A stretch of 35,058 bases of DNA from Bacteroidota bacterium (GTDB lineage Bacteria > Bacteroidota > Ignavibacteria > Kryptoniales > JAKASW01): assembly GCA_021794075.1 (NCBI GenBank), contig JAJYRM010000040.1:1-35058 (forward strand). The letters are read 5' to 3'. Position numbers and translations under genes: made by a program. Under the pieces are notes generated by a model that was not told where the DNA came from, ran no database searches, and saw only the letters and a list, made by a program, of their open reading frames with translations. Of this stretch, positions 8,078 to 16,586 are shown piece by piece (position 1 is the stretch's first letter; each line of letters starts with the position of its first letter).

Positions 8078-8950
8078 TTACTCCAGCATTTCCGGTTTAA
8101 CTTTAATTACTTCAATCTGGTTCTCTTTGTACAGAGCAGCTTCTCCGGCGTAAAAGATAAGCTTGGAGAAAATTCTAAGCAAAACAAATATCTGGCCGAC
8201 GACTATTTCCAGCACAACTCCATTTACGTCCAAAGCGCGGATAATGGAATCAAGATAGAACCAGCCGGCGATCACCGAGGCGCTAAAGACAACCGCGCCG
8301 CCATACACACCCATCGATGAAAGCGGATGCTTCATCACGAACGATAGACCTCGCATCACTTTACCGATAAAAGTCTCGTCATCGATCGCCACCGCCGCTC
8401 GTGCAAAATCAGACACAATGCTAACGAGAGAAAAAAATATCACGACCACGGCGTATCGCCAAAGCTCCGCATGCAATACCTGGTAGTCGGTGACGGCATT
8501 CCGCGCGGCTTCTCTGTTTGCGGCGGCCCAAACAGTATTCAGTTCGTACAAAAGGAAGAGGATCAACACTTCCGCGAGCGTTACAGCAAGAATCGGGAAA
8601 ACTTTTGAAGCGCAGTGAGAAACGAATGCCGTCAGCTTAGTCTTTCCTCCCGCAGCAAACGACGATAAGAATCCACCGGCAAGAAATGCCTCGACCAACA
8701 TGTAAAGAGCGAAGAGTAGTACGACCTGCGGAAAGAGCGAGCTGAAATATTTTCCGTTCGCATGCATGAATTCCACGTACCATCGATAACTGAAGCCTGA
8801 AAGGAGAGAGGTCCCCACAAGACTCTTCGACACGCTCCTCATGAAGATTACCACAAAAGGGAGAGCAAGAACCGCGGCGAAGAGAAAATTCAGCGCGTAA
8901 AAAATACCCCAAAGCCTCCAGTTCTTAAGCGATCTCCCAACTCCCAACAT
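8078..8950 (-). CDS. Multi-pass membrane protein of unknown function
   Basis: About 290 residues from the ATG at 8950. The open frame extends upstream to 9037, but that would overlap the preceding gene by more than 60 bases and adds a polar stretch ahead of the first membrane helix. Seen: about six hydrophobic segments ('IFYALNFLFAAVLALPFVVIF', 'LFALYMLVEAFLAGGFL', 'ILAVTLAEVLILFLLY', 'YAVVVIFFSLVSIVSDFA', 'GVYGGAVVFSASVIAGWFY', 'IVVGQIFVLLRIFSKLIFY') and a short charged C-terminus. No catalytic motif is recognised. It lies 23 bases after the M1-like gene and seven before def, so it is co-transcribed with envelope genes. The layout resembles generic inner-membrane proteins of the DUF4013 type, but I cannot assign it. 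Confidence 0.75.
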   Translation of the reverse strand: MLGVGRSLKNWRLWGIFYALNFLFAAVLALPFVVIFMRSVSKSLVGTSLLSGFSYRWYVEFMHANGKYFSSLFPQVVLLFALYMLVEAFLAGGFLSSFAAGGKTKLTAFVSHCASKVFPILAVTLAEVLILFLLYELNTVWAAANREAARNAVTDYQVLHAELWRYAVVVIFFSLVSIVSDFARAAVAIDDETFIGKVMRGLSFVMKHPLSSMGVYGGAVVFSASVIAGWFYLDSIIRALDVNGVVLEIVVGQIFVLLRIFSKLIFYAGEAALYKENQIEVIKVKPEMLE

Positions 8951-8973
8951 TAGTGCTCTAGGTGCGCCGATAT

Positions 8974-11010
8974 TCAAACCAACGTCCCCATGTTCAAAAG
9001 CATATTCTGGAAATAATTGAATATCCTCCCCGCCCATTTCAACACCGGCAAAAAGTACGAATGAAGTCGGAGACTGTTATTCGAGTAGTCTGTGTCGAGC
9101 GGAATCTTTCCGGCGGGATCCACCACGGCATAATCAGGAGGAGCGCTGGTCTTAAATCTAAACGATTGCCACCTGCTCTCTCCATTCCACAAAGTGTCTA
9201 CCGCAGTGCCGTCATCAAGCGCCAGGCGAACTTCGACCGGCATCTTAACCTCGCCGTTCCGGGCAACGACGACCGTAGTGTAATAGCTCGATGCACCCGT
9301 GCCGAGATCGGTTTCCTGAAAATAGTTGATCGACTTTACGGCAAAGTCTACAGTGCCTGTACCATCAACAAACTGATTGAAAAACCACGCGAGGTTCCTT
9401 CCTGACATCTGTTGACACTCATTCTCAAAATCCGCGGGAGTCGGGTGCCTGAATTTAAATTCGTTGAAGTAAGTCTTCAGTACAGTCGCCATCGTATCCT
9501 TCCCCAGAACGCCTTCTAGCATCCATAGGAGAAGATCAGGCTTTTCATACAACAGAGTGTTGCTCGCACTTCTGCCCGGACTTCGACGTCCGTAATCGGA
9601 AATGGCATTTGTCTTCGAGTTCCTCAAATAGCGGGAGAGCTTTTCATATGGTTCGCGGATCCACACCTTCCCAATAATCGACGCGACCGGGACCCCTAGT
9701 ACCGTCGCTATAGGTTGCATGTAAACAGGGTACACGCCTCCGAGTTTGAATATTGAAGCGCGAGGGCCATACGCTTTCTCCAAGACTCTCCCCGATGAAT
9801 ACAAATCCAATCCTTTGTCGAGCCAGGCGTTCTCGAAACCGCTGTTCGCGACAACACCGTACCAGTACTGGTATCCAAGCTCTCGTATCGTGGCCGCTTC
9901 CAGCGAGAGGGAGTTCTTAAGCGTGTAAACTGAAGCGCCGACGGCAATTAGGGTGGGGGACTCGAATTCGCTTCTGTTCTCGGCGAACGACCTCCCACCC
10001 CGCATCGTCCGTGGGAGATCGACGACAGTCAGCACAGGGTAAGGATAAGGCCCGTACCATAAGCCGAAGTACTTCATCGCCGTGTCTACCGCCGAGAGAT
10101 ATCTGCGCGCCATCGAGCGGTGATCGCGCTGAAGCAGGAGTAAAACCTTTGTGTCCGGAAGACCTGGGTACTTGAACTCGCGAGTGATACTCACGAAGTC
10201 AGGAGAGGCGGTCCAGGCGAAGTCGTGGACATCGTCGGTTGAGTAGTGAAACGTGAGGGTACCGTTCGAGTTCGGCGACATTCCGACTTCCTCACCGGTC
10301 GCGCCAACCTTGTATCCGCCCGGGACGGTAATCTTCACGTCATACGCGCCGAAATCCGCGAAAGAACCGCTCAAGGCGCGGACCTGACGACAATTCCAAG
10401 CCCCATTCCGAAATACACCAATTTTAGGGAACCACTTTGAGACGAGATAGAATTTCGAACCTGGCGCCCAGCCGCGCCCTAAAATCGCCTCCGGCAATTG
10501 CTCGTTAAAATCGATCGATATTGCGATCGAGTCTCCCGGGCCGACGGGTGAGGGCAGCTGTACCATCATAACAGTACTGTCACTCGTGTCACCGTCGTCT
10601 GGATGAACGTATTGGATCTGATCTGTCAGATCGGTGTTTGTCCGAAGGTCGGCGATGCCAATTATGTTTATCCATCCGCAGGCAGAAGCTGAAATGGTGC
10701 GTCCTCTTCCTGTCATATACGCGGTATTATCGCTCTTAAACGCGTTCGGATCTAGATGAAAAAACAGGCTTGCGGCGTTATGGCTCGTGGTGTTATGCCA
10801 CACGAGGACCTCGCGTCCGTCAATCGAATTTGCGCGGGGATTAAGTTGAACGTCGATAGAATAGTTAGCGATCCGTTTGCCCGAAAGTCTTGCTACGGCA
10901 ACGCAAGAGAAAAACAGAAGGAACGAGAAGACGACTGATGTGTGGAGAAGAAAGCGGCGGCGGTAGCTCCATCGCGACCCAATGAATTTACCTCCCAAAG
11001 GAGATCTCAT
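8974..11010 (-). CDS. M1 (aminopeptidase N-like) family protein lacking zinc ligands; probable pseudoenzyme
   Basis: A 678-residue exported protein with a signal segment near residues 20-41. The order is as in M1 peptidases: an N-terminal beta domain ('ANYSIDVQLNPRANSIDG', 'LFFHLDPNAF'), a catalytic-like domain, and a C-terminal helical part ending 'FFNQFVDGTG'. At the active site (about 9920-9840) the sequence is RELGYQYWYG, then 'FENAWLDKGLDLYSS'. Relatives read HEfgHQYWYG ... AWLDEG. Both zinc His (Arg and Tyr here) and the zinc Glu (Lys here) are replaced; only the HExxH Glu remains. The GAMEN region is also altered (MRGGRSFAENRSEF). The frame is intact, so this is a maintained but presumably non-hydrolytic protein. 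It overlaps the upstream lipoprotein gene by ATGA. Confidence 0.87.
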   Translation of the reverse strand: MRSPLGGKFIGSRWSYRRRFLLHTSVVFSFLLFFSCVAVARLSGKRIANYSIDVQLNPRANSIDGREVLVWHNTTSHNAASLFFHLDPNAFKSDNTAYMTGRGRTISASACGWINIIGIADLRTNTDLTDQIQYVHPDDGDTSDSTVMMVQLPSPVGPGDSIAISIDFNEQLPEAILGRGWAPGSKFYLVSKWFPKIGVFRNGAWNCRQVRALSGSFADFGAYDVKITVPGGYKVGATGEEVGMSPNSNGTLTFHYSTDDVHDFAWTASPDFVSITREFKYPGLPDTKVLLLLQRDHRSMARRYLSAVDTAMKYFGLWYGPYPYPVLTVVDLPRTMRGGRSFAENRSEFESPTLIAVGASVYTLKNSLSLEAATIRELGYQYWYGVVANSGFENAWLDKGLDLYSSGRVLEKAYGPRASIFKLGGVYPVYMQPIATVLGVPVASIIGKVWIREPYEKLSRYLRNSKTNAISDYGRRSPGRSASNTLLYEKPDLLLWMLEGVLGKDTMATVLKTYFNEFKFRHPTPADFENECQQMSGRNLAWFFNQFVDGTGTVDFAVKSINYFQETDLGTGASSYYTTVVVARNGEVKMPVEVRLALDDGTAVDTLWNGESRWQSFRFKTSAPPDYAVVDPAGKIPLDTDYSNNSLRLHSYFLPVLKWAGRIFNYFQNMLLNMGTLV

Positions 11011-11465
11011 TTCCTCAATATGCTGTCGATTTGTCCCTTGATAGTAAGGTATCCGCTGAAATCGGCATTCTCCTGGAGCATAATAGTCTGCGGATAGTCT
11101 GAGGGCACTTGATTCCCGCCGGCAATTTTGTACGGCGTCAACCCGCTCGTGACTCCGAGGGCTTGAACGGACCTTTTCCCGTACAGGTTGACGAGCGATG
11201 CGTGGATATCATCGCACAACGTATTGTAAGCAGCGTTTATCTGCGGATATCTTCCTGTCACGAGGTTTGCCGCGATAAATCCTGCATAGAGTTCCCTGGA
11301 ACCTTCTTTCTTTATTCCATCGGCAAAAAAGTCCTGAGCTTTAGCATAATCGCCGGCCACGTAAGCCTTCATACCCTCTTCCTGAAACTGCCGCGGATTT
11401 TTCGAGCACGACACAAGAAGAAGCGGTAGCGCTACTGTCAGCAAGAGGAAGAGATTCTTCGTCAT
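11007..11465 (-). CDS. Small lipoprotein with TPR-like segment
   Basis: About 152 residues from the ATG at 11465. Seen: MTKNLFLLLTVALPLLLVSC, a clean lipoprotein signal with lipobox LVSC, then one or two TPR-like helical pairs ('GMKAYVAGDYAKAQDFFADG', 'ELYAGFIAANLVTGRYP'), and a tail without recognised motifs. An earlier in-frame ATG at 11507 would add 14 residues encoded by an A/T-rich direct repeat and would spoil the signal peptide, so the later start is preferred. Its stop overlaps the start of the M1-like gene by four bases. It may be an accessory lipoprotein for that protein; function unknown. Confidence 0.78.
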   Translation of the reverse strand: MTKNLFLLLTVALPLLLVSCSKNPRQFQEEGMKAYVAGDYAKAQDFFADGIKKEGSRELYAGFIAANLVTGRYPQINAAYNTLCDDIHASLVNLYGKRSVQALGVTSGLTPYKIAGGNQVPSDYPQTIMLQENADFSGYLTIKGQIDSILRK

Positions 11466-11493
11466 TCCTCTGTGCTTCTTAATTCCAATTGAG

Positions 11494-11519
11494 AATTCAA
11501 AATTCATAATTCAAAATTC
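11494..11519. repeat. 12-bp tandem direct repeat between ubiD and the lipoprotein gene
   Basis: AATTCAAAATTC occurs at 11494-11505 and again at 11508-11519, two bases apart. It forms most of the short spacer after the ubiD stop and is much more A/T-rich than the flanks. No function is evident; it may be a simple-sequence spacer. Confidence 0.6.
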
Positions 11520-11523
11520 TGAT

Positions 11524-12975
11524 TTAAATTCCGTAAGACTTCCACTTCGAATCGACGAGCTTCTTTATCTCGTCCGTCATTGAAATTTTGTCGGGCCACG
11601 GCCTGGTGAAACCTTCGTCGGGCCATTTTCGCGTCCCGTCGATTCCCATCTTGCTTCCGAAGCTGAAGTGCTGCGCCGAATGATCGAGGACATCGGCAGG
11701 CCCTTTTGTGAAGACGACGTCTCTCTGCGGATCGATATTATTCAGCGCGTACCACCACGCTTCCTGTGTGTTTTGAACGTTGACATCCTTGTCCACGACC
11801 ACTATGACTTTCGCGAACATCATCTGACCCATTCCCCAGAGTCCGTTCATGACTTTAAATGCGTGACCGGGATACCGTTTGTCGATCGATACGAAGACGA
11901 GATTGTGAAATATACCTTCGAATGGCATATGGTAGTCGACGATTTCAGGAATGACAAGCTTGGCGAGCGGGAGGAAGATCCTTTCGGTGGCCAATCCCAT
12001 AAAATCGTCTTCCATTATCGGCTGACCTACCACTGTCGAGACAAAGACCGGCTTCTTGCGCGTCGTGATCGCGGTAACATGGAACGCCGGATAATAGTCG
12101 GCGAGAGAATAGAAACCGGTATGATCGCCGAAGGGCCCTTCGAGACGAAGCTCCTCCTCCGTGTCGACATAACCTTCCAGAACAATTTCGGATTCCGCCG
12201 GCACTTCGAGGTCGACATTCTTGCACTTCACAAGCTCGACTGGGTCCTTCCTGAGAAAACCCGCAAAGAGATATTCCTCGATACTCTCAGGAAGCGGCGC
12301 GCTCGTGCTGTACATAGTAGCGGGATCCGAGCCCACTACCACAGCGACTTCGAGCCGCTTCATACCTTTCTCCTTCGCCTTCCTGAAATGGGCCGCGCCG
12401 CCTTTGTGCCTCTGCCAGTGCATTGCCGTCGTGTTCTTGTCGAGGACCTGCAGGCGGTAGAGTCCCATGTTGCGGATACCGGTCTCCGGATCCTTCGTAA
12501 CCACCTGTCCGAAAAGGATATACTGCCCTCCGTCCTGCGGCCACGAGGTGGTTATGGGAAGCTGGTAAAGATCGACGTCCTTATCATCGATAACGACTTC
12601 CTGGCACGCTCCCTTCTTCACGATCTTCGGTGGGAACTTCGCCATCTCCATCAGCTTCGGCATCATTGCCATCTTCCCGAGAAGCGACTCCGGTACTTTC
12701 AGATTCAGCATATCGGAGAGCCTGTCTCCGATCTCGTCGAGATCCTCGACGCCGAGCGCCCATGCCATCCTCTGCTTCGTACCGAAAATATTTATTGCGA
12801 GCGGAATCTTGCTCCCCTTCACGCTCGTGAAGAGGAGAGCCGGACCACCCGACTTGACCACTCGGTCGACTATCTCGGTAATCTCGAGCTTGGGATCGAC
12901 TTCAGTGTCGATCACTTTCAGCTCGTGTTTCTTCTTCAGTAGTTGAATGAACTCGTTGAGATTATTAATTGCCAT
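11524..12975 (-). CDS. ubiD: UbiD-family prenylated-FMN decarboxylase
   Basis: A decarboxylase of the UbiD family, which needs prenyl-FMN made by a UbiX partner (not in this window). In this lineage the likely role is removal of an aromatic ring carboxyl group during menaquinone/ubiquinone-type synthesis. 483 residues from the ATG at 12975; an upstream in-frame start at 13014 would overlap the previous gene by 50 bases. Seen: RNMGLYRLQ (cofactor-binding region), MHWQRHKGGAAHF, and EGPFGDHTGFYS with the acidic active-site residues, in the usual order and spacing. The first 11 bases overlap the NlpC/P60 gene's end. The substrate is inferred from the family; a catabolic aromatic acid is the alternative. 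Confidence 0.92.
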   Translation of the reverse strand: MAINNLNEFIQLLKKKHELKVIDTEVDPKLEITEIVDRVVKSGGPALLFTSVKGSKIPLAINIFGTKQRMAWALGVEDLDEIGDRLSDMLNLKVPESLLGKMAMMPKLMEMAKFPPKIVKKGACQEVVIDDKDVDLYQLPITTSWPQDGGQYILFGQVVTKDPETGIRNMGLYRLQVLDKNTTAMHWQRHKGGAAHFRKAKEKGMKRLEVAVVVGSDPATMYSTSAPLPESIEEYLFAGFLRKDPVELVKCKNVDLEVPAESEIVLEGYVDTEEELRLEGPFGDHTGFYSLADYYPAFHVTAITTRKKPVFVSTVVGQPIMEDDFMGLATERIFLPLAKLVIPEIVDYHMPFEGIFHNLVFVSIDKRYPGHAFKVMNGLWGMGQMMFAKVIVVVDKDVNVQNTQEAWWYALNNIDPQRDVVFTKGPADVLDHSAQHFSFGSKMGIDGTRKWPDEGFTRPWPDKISMTDEIKKLVDSKWKSYGI

Positions 12976-13612
12976 TTGAAATGTCCGTTGTGTTAATCTT
13001 CGTAGCCCCCGCATAGCGGCGCTTATAGTAGCGGCTGTCGAGCGACGATATCGTCACGCCTTCCGACACACTTGCGTTCGCGAACAGATCGTCGCCGATG
13101 TATATGCCAACGTGACTAATTCTCCGTCCGACCGTGATGAAGAAGACAAGGTCGCCCGGCTTAAGATCATCCTTCGGGATCCTCTCGCCGAGCTCCGACT
13201 GCGCAAGCGCGTTATGAGGGAGCTGGATTCCGTACACGGAGTTGAAAACCTCCATCGTGAAACCGGAGCAATCGATGCCCGAGTGTGTGGTGCCGCCGAT
13301 TTGATATGGAGTACCCATATACGACATGATCGCGCTCATCAGCCGGCTTGTGGCCGCATTTGGCGATTGCCTTTCCATCCGCCCGATCTCTTCCCGCAGC
13401 GCGTTAGGACTTAAGGTCCGATCATCCTCAGCCTTCAGCTCTTTTGCTTCCACCTTCAGCTGTTCAGGGGTCTCGTCAAAAGTGAATCGGGGCTTGCTGC
13501 TCGATGTCCCGTTGTTTCCGAAAGTGAACCGAGGCGACGATCCTGAACATCCCATGATGAAAAGGCACGCGGCGGCGCTGACGGAAACAAAGAGTCTGTA
13601 AGTCTTTTTCAT
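12965..13612 (-). CDS. NlpC/P60-family lipoprotein (peptidoglycan endopeptidase)
   Basis: A 215-residue exported cysteine peptidase expected to cut peptide stems of peptidoglycan. Seen: a lipoprotein signal with lipobox FIMGC (Cys22), a linker with the pentapeptide PRFTF twice (28-32 and 41-45), then an NlpC/P60 domain from about residue 92: 'MSYMGTPYQIGGTTHSGIDC' with catalytic Cys115, 'LKPGDLVFF', and His167 in RISHVGIYIGD. The third polar position reads Asn179 (FANAS) where many relatives have His (FIHAS). First gene of the leftward operon; its end overlaps ubiD. A promoter is expected just right of 13612, but no confident box is seen. Confidence 0.94.
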   Translation of the reverse strand: MKKTYRLFVSVSAAACLFIMGCSGSSPRFTFGNNGTSSSKPRFTFDETPEQLKVEAKELKAEDDRTLSPNALREEIGRMERQSPNAATSRLMSAIMSYMGTPYQIGGTTHSGIDCSGFTMEVFNSVYGIQLPHNALAQSELGERIPKDDLKPGDLVFFITVGRRISHVGIYIGDDLFANASVSEGVTISSLDSRYYKRRYAGATKINTTDISNGN

Positions 13613-14133
13613 TTAAGAAGTTGCTTTGACAATATAAAAACGGCGGGATTGGAGTACAAGCAAAGGGCCATCGCCAACATGACGGGGGTAACGCGAATAG
13701 ATAAGCTACGCGCGTGCTGTACAATCTTGACATTCACTTTTGGCTGCTTTAAGTTCTTTGAAATCTGAGGACCGACGGCGACGCTCTGTTCGGTCCAACG
13801 GAATAATAGAATCAGGATTACTCCGGCTCAAGGAGGGGACAGAACGATATTGAGCCGGAATATTCGGTCCGCTCAGAAGAACGGGCTAAATCGGGCCGAA
13901 GAGTGATGCAGAAGCAAAAAGAGGTATCGAGATGGAAATGTTTTCGCGTAGCAGAAGAGGCGAATTACTTTTTTCTTGGGGGGAGGCCAATCGGGAGTTT
14001 TTCCACTCTTTGCCGGGCAGCGCCCGTCCAAGTTCCGCCTTTACTTTCTTTCAGTAGCATCGCGATTCCCGGTTTCTTCTACCCACTCGTGGGCCGCAAC
14101 GACAGAAGATTTGTGTCTTTGGGAAATTCAAAT
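13613..14133. other. 521-bp intergenic region between diverging transcription units
   Basis: This region separates the leftward NlpC operon from the rightward broken island. An open frame starts at 13903 in frame with the first propeller pseudogene, but it would put about 77 unlikely residues ahead of a good lipoprotein signal, so it is not called. The central third holds three consecutive inverted repeats (separate entry). A small CGGGC/GCCCG dyad lies at 14014-14026. No tRNA or small-protein gene is recognised. Confidence 0.5.
13769..13900 (+). promoter_or_regulatory. Candidate structured leader RNA: three consecutive hairpins with alternative pairing
   Basis: Three inverted repeats follow one another. 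First: GGACCGA (13769-13775) with TCGGTCC (13790-13796). Second: TCCGGCTCAA (13822-13831) with TTGAGCCGGA (13850-13859), ten exact pairs. Third: TTCGGTCCG (13863-13871) with CGGGCCGAA (13892-13900), with one G-U pair. TTCGGTCC is present in both the right arm of the first and the left arm of the third, so GGACCGA could pair with either, giving mutually exclusive folds. The set lies about 230 bp ahead of the propeller genes. It resembles a riboswitch-like or attenuator leader, but no known class is recognised. Confidence 0.35.
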
Positions 14134-15234
14134 ATGAAATACCAGGAGCTTTTGTTAGCTGTGTTGCTCTGTGCGAGTTTTTTCATTTCCTGTAACAAGA
14201 ACAGCAGTCTGGTCGGTCCAGGGAATCCTCCTGTATGGACGCAGTAACAATTACAAAGCTTGGAGGTCCGAGACGTTTGTGCGACGGGCAACGTCATTAT
14301 TGCAGGTGCCTACCGAGACTACACATCAAACGCATACTTCTTTCGCTCAACAGACAACGGGGTAACATGGGCGATGACAGATTCCTTCGGCGTAGATAAT
14401 ACTTCCCCTGGAGTGAATTTTGTTATTTATCCGTCTTTCACATTTCTTGTTGACGGCGCTGATATTTTTGCCAGTGTCGGGGGTGGAGTGAACAGGGGGG
14501 ATATATATCGTTCAACCGATGATGGGATAACATGGAGCGATAAGGGAATAAGCTGGCCTGAAAGTGGCACCGACCAGGCTGAAAACATCAGCGCCTTCTG
14601 CGCCGCGGGTCAGGATATCTTCGCTGCGACCTTTCACGGAGTTTTTCTTTCCACAGACCAAGGCAGGTATTGGAATCCGGCAAATAGCGGGTTCCCGACA
14701 ACTTATACTGGCTTTCCGCCTGTCGCTGGACACCTCTTAGCCACTGGCAACAGAGTCTTTGCAGGAACGGCAGACGGGATTTTCGAGTCTTCGGATGCTG
14801 GTGCAACCTGGAACTCGATAAGCCAGCGATTAAATGGCTCTCTCGCTGCAATCGGAACTGATATCTTTGTCGGCGTCTTTCAGTTTCCAGCGGATACCAA
14901 TGGTGGAGTATTTGTTTCCAAGGACAACGGCGCAAGTTGGAATCCTGTTAACAACGGACTGACTGAACACACAATAAATACTCTCATAACCGATGGAACG
15001 AATCTTTACGCTGGCACCAACTCTGGTGCATTCTTCTCAACGAATCAAGGCGCAAACTGGTCATTCATTTCTACAGGTTCACACACGGACTCAATGGTCG
15101 TTCTATGTCTTGCGGTAGGTAATTCAAGACTTGTGGAAGGAACGTTAAATGGCGTATCGCTTTACCCGCTTTCACAACTGTCAGGCACCGGAAGGAAGGC
15201 AACCCAAGTCCGTCGGAAGCAGAAAGGAGGATGA
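14134..15234 (+). pseudogene. Asp-box beta-propeller lipoprotein 1, interrupted by in-frame TAA
   Basis: The frame is continuous (367 codons) apart from a TAA at 14245-14247. The N-terminus MKYQELLLAVLLCASFFISC is a lipoprotein signal. After the stop the same frame continues with sialidase-type Asp-boxes (S-x-D-x-G-x-x-W): STDNGVTW, STDDGITW, STDQGRYW, SSDAGATW, SKDNGASW, STNQGANW, about one per propeller blade. Alignment with the next gene (WTQ-QLQ around the site) suggests CAA changed to TAA. Such propellers bind or cleave glycans or act as assembly factors (YCF48-like); no catalytic residues can be assigned. The broken start leaves no other good translation start with a signal peptide. First of three tandem paralogs. 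Confidence 0.82.
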
Positions 15235-15296
15235 CATGCTAATGTTCATATAACCATGGGGGACGTTCCAGCGCCCCCATAGCAGATAAGGCAAAT
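15223..15296 (+). repeat. Repeated intergenic unit, copy 1: SD, five-codon ORF, hairpin
   Basis: A strong Shine-Dalgarno AAAGGAGG (15223-15230) stands five bases before ATG CTA ATG TTC ATA TAA (15236-15253; MLMFI). This is followed by a hairpin with arms ATGGGGG (15256-15262) and CCCCCAT (15274-15280) and loop ACGTTCCAGCG. The unit overlaps the end of propeller gene 1 and precedes propeller gene 2. A close copy follows propeller gene 2. It could be a leader peptide with attenuation-type hairpin, or the remnant of a lost gene start copied during tandem duplication. Confidence 0.6.
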
Positions 15297-15336
15297 GATA
15301 GTTCATTTCCTTATACAAATGAGTTTAGGTGAAAAA

Positions 15337-16467
15337 TTGAAAACACATAAAATGTACACACAAGCTTTGTTGTCTCTGTTCTTGTGCTCAAGCATGTTCG
15401 CCTCCTGCAACAATACCAGTAATCTGGTTGGCCCTAGCACGGGTCCGGCATGGACTCAGCAGCTGCAGGGATCCGAGATTCCCTGTAGCTGTACCATTGG
15501 CAGTGTAGTCATCGTGGGCATCTCTGACGCTCCTTTATCGCGTGTTTATGTTGTACGGTCAACCGATGATGGTTCGGTGTGGCATGAGGTGGCCGAAATG
15601 CCCGTTGATAACCACTCTCCCGGTATCCACCTTTACCTGGATCCATCTGTGACATTCTTAACGGACGGCACGAGGGTACTCTTGGGGATTGGAGGCTGCA
15701 ATAGGGGTGGTATATATATTTCGGATGATAACGGAGTAAACTGGAGTGATAATGGAATACATTGGCCAGAGAGCGATTTCACTGCCGGGGCAGAAGACAT
15801 AAACAGCTTTGCACTACCGGGGGATATCATTTTTGCGGGAACGAACCATGGGGTATTTAGGTCGACAGACAACGGCGCAAACTGGAACGCGTTGAACTTC
15901 GGACTCTCGTATGGGAGTGTTGACGGTATTTATGGCCATGCACCTCAAGTAATGATGCTTGCAACGATGGGAAACGGTATATTTGCAGGTACCACGGGAG
16001 GCGGGGTCTTTCATTCTATTGATGATGGCGATAGTTGGATTCCGGTTAACAATGGCTTGGCGAGCCAGTCAATCTATGGTTTAGCCGGAATAGGGAACTA
16101 TATCTTCGCCGGCGCATTCCAATGGTCACGCAATTCTATTGGGGGTGTGTTTCTTTCAACTAATTATGGAGCAAGCTGGACGAGCGTCGACTCCGGCCTT
16201 ACGCAGCGGACGGTTAACGTGCTGGCTAGTCAAGGAAGGGACCTTTTTGCTGGCACAAATGACGGTGTTTCCGTTTCTACAAACTAAGGCACAAGTTGGG
16301 AGGACGTCTCTGCAGGGTCACCTCTAGACTCGCTCGTCGTCATCTCCCTGGCAGCAAATGCTTCATATCTTTTTGCCGGAACCAACGGAAGTGGAATCTG
16401 GCGTTACCCGCTCTGGGAGCTACCATCCGCGGGCAACGCAAGCGCAACCCAGAAATCATTCAAATGA
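15337..16467 (+). pseudogene. Asp-box beta-propeller lipoprotein 2, interrupted by in-frame TAA
   Basis: 377 codons in one frame, with a TAA at 16285-16287. The N-terminus MYTQALLSLFLCSSMFASC is a lipoprotein signal; the TTG at 15337 after AGGTGAAAAA matches the GTG start of the third paralog, with the ATG at 15352 as alternative. Asp-boxes: STDDGSVW, SDDNGVNW, STDNGANW, SIDDGDSW, STNYGASW. The stop falls exactly inside the last one (STN-stop-GTSW, where paralog 1 has STNQGANW), a CAA-to-TAA change. Past the stop the frame continues 60 codons to a normal blade end (AGTNGSGIWRYPLW). The truncated product would lack most of its final blade, so partial function is conceivable. Confidence 0.82.
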
Positions 16468-16542
16468 AAAGGAGGCTAAAATGCTGAAGTTCATTTGACT
16501 ATGGGAGACGTTCCAGCGCCCCCCACAGCAAGTAAGACAAAT
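16467..16542 (+). repeat. Repeated intergenic unit, copy 2: SD, five-codon ORF, hairpin
   Basis: AAAAGGAGG (16467-16475), a five-base spacer, then ATG CTG AAG TTC ATT TGA (16481-16498; MLKFI), then a weaker hairpin (GGGAG against CCCCC) with the same 11-base loop ACGTTCCAGCG at 16508-16518. Aligned with copy 1, the codon differences are CTA/CTG and ATA/ATT (silent), ATG/AAG (Met/Lys) and TAA/TGA (both stops). It precedes propeller gene 3. Confidence 0.6.
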
Positions 16543-16586
16543 ATAATCGACTGCATCTTGTCACGAAAACAAACTCAGGTGAAAAA

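Noticed and set aside
11466-11507. Earlier start for the small lipoprotein
   Set aside because: It would be encoded by an A/T-rich direct repeat and would push the signal peptide away from the N-terminus.
11668-12942. 424-codon open frame on the plus strand
   Set aside because: Lies wholly opposite the well-supported ubiD gene; no domain, signal or Shine-Dalgarno; a mirror of codon bias.
13769-13900. Integron attC site or tRNA
   Set aside because: No matched RYYYAAC/GTTRRRY core pair, no integrase, and no tRNA cloverleaf or T-loop sequence.
13903-14133. N-terminal extension of propeller 1
   Set aside because: The frame is open, but the added residues precede a good lipoprotein signal and look like non-coding sequence.
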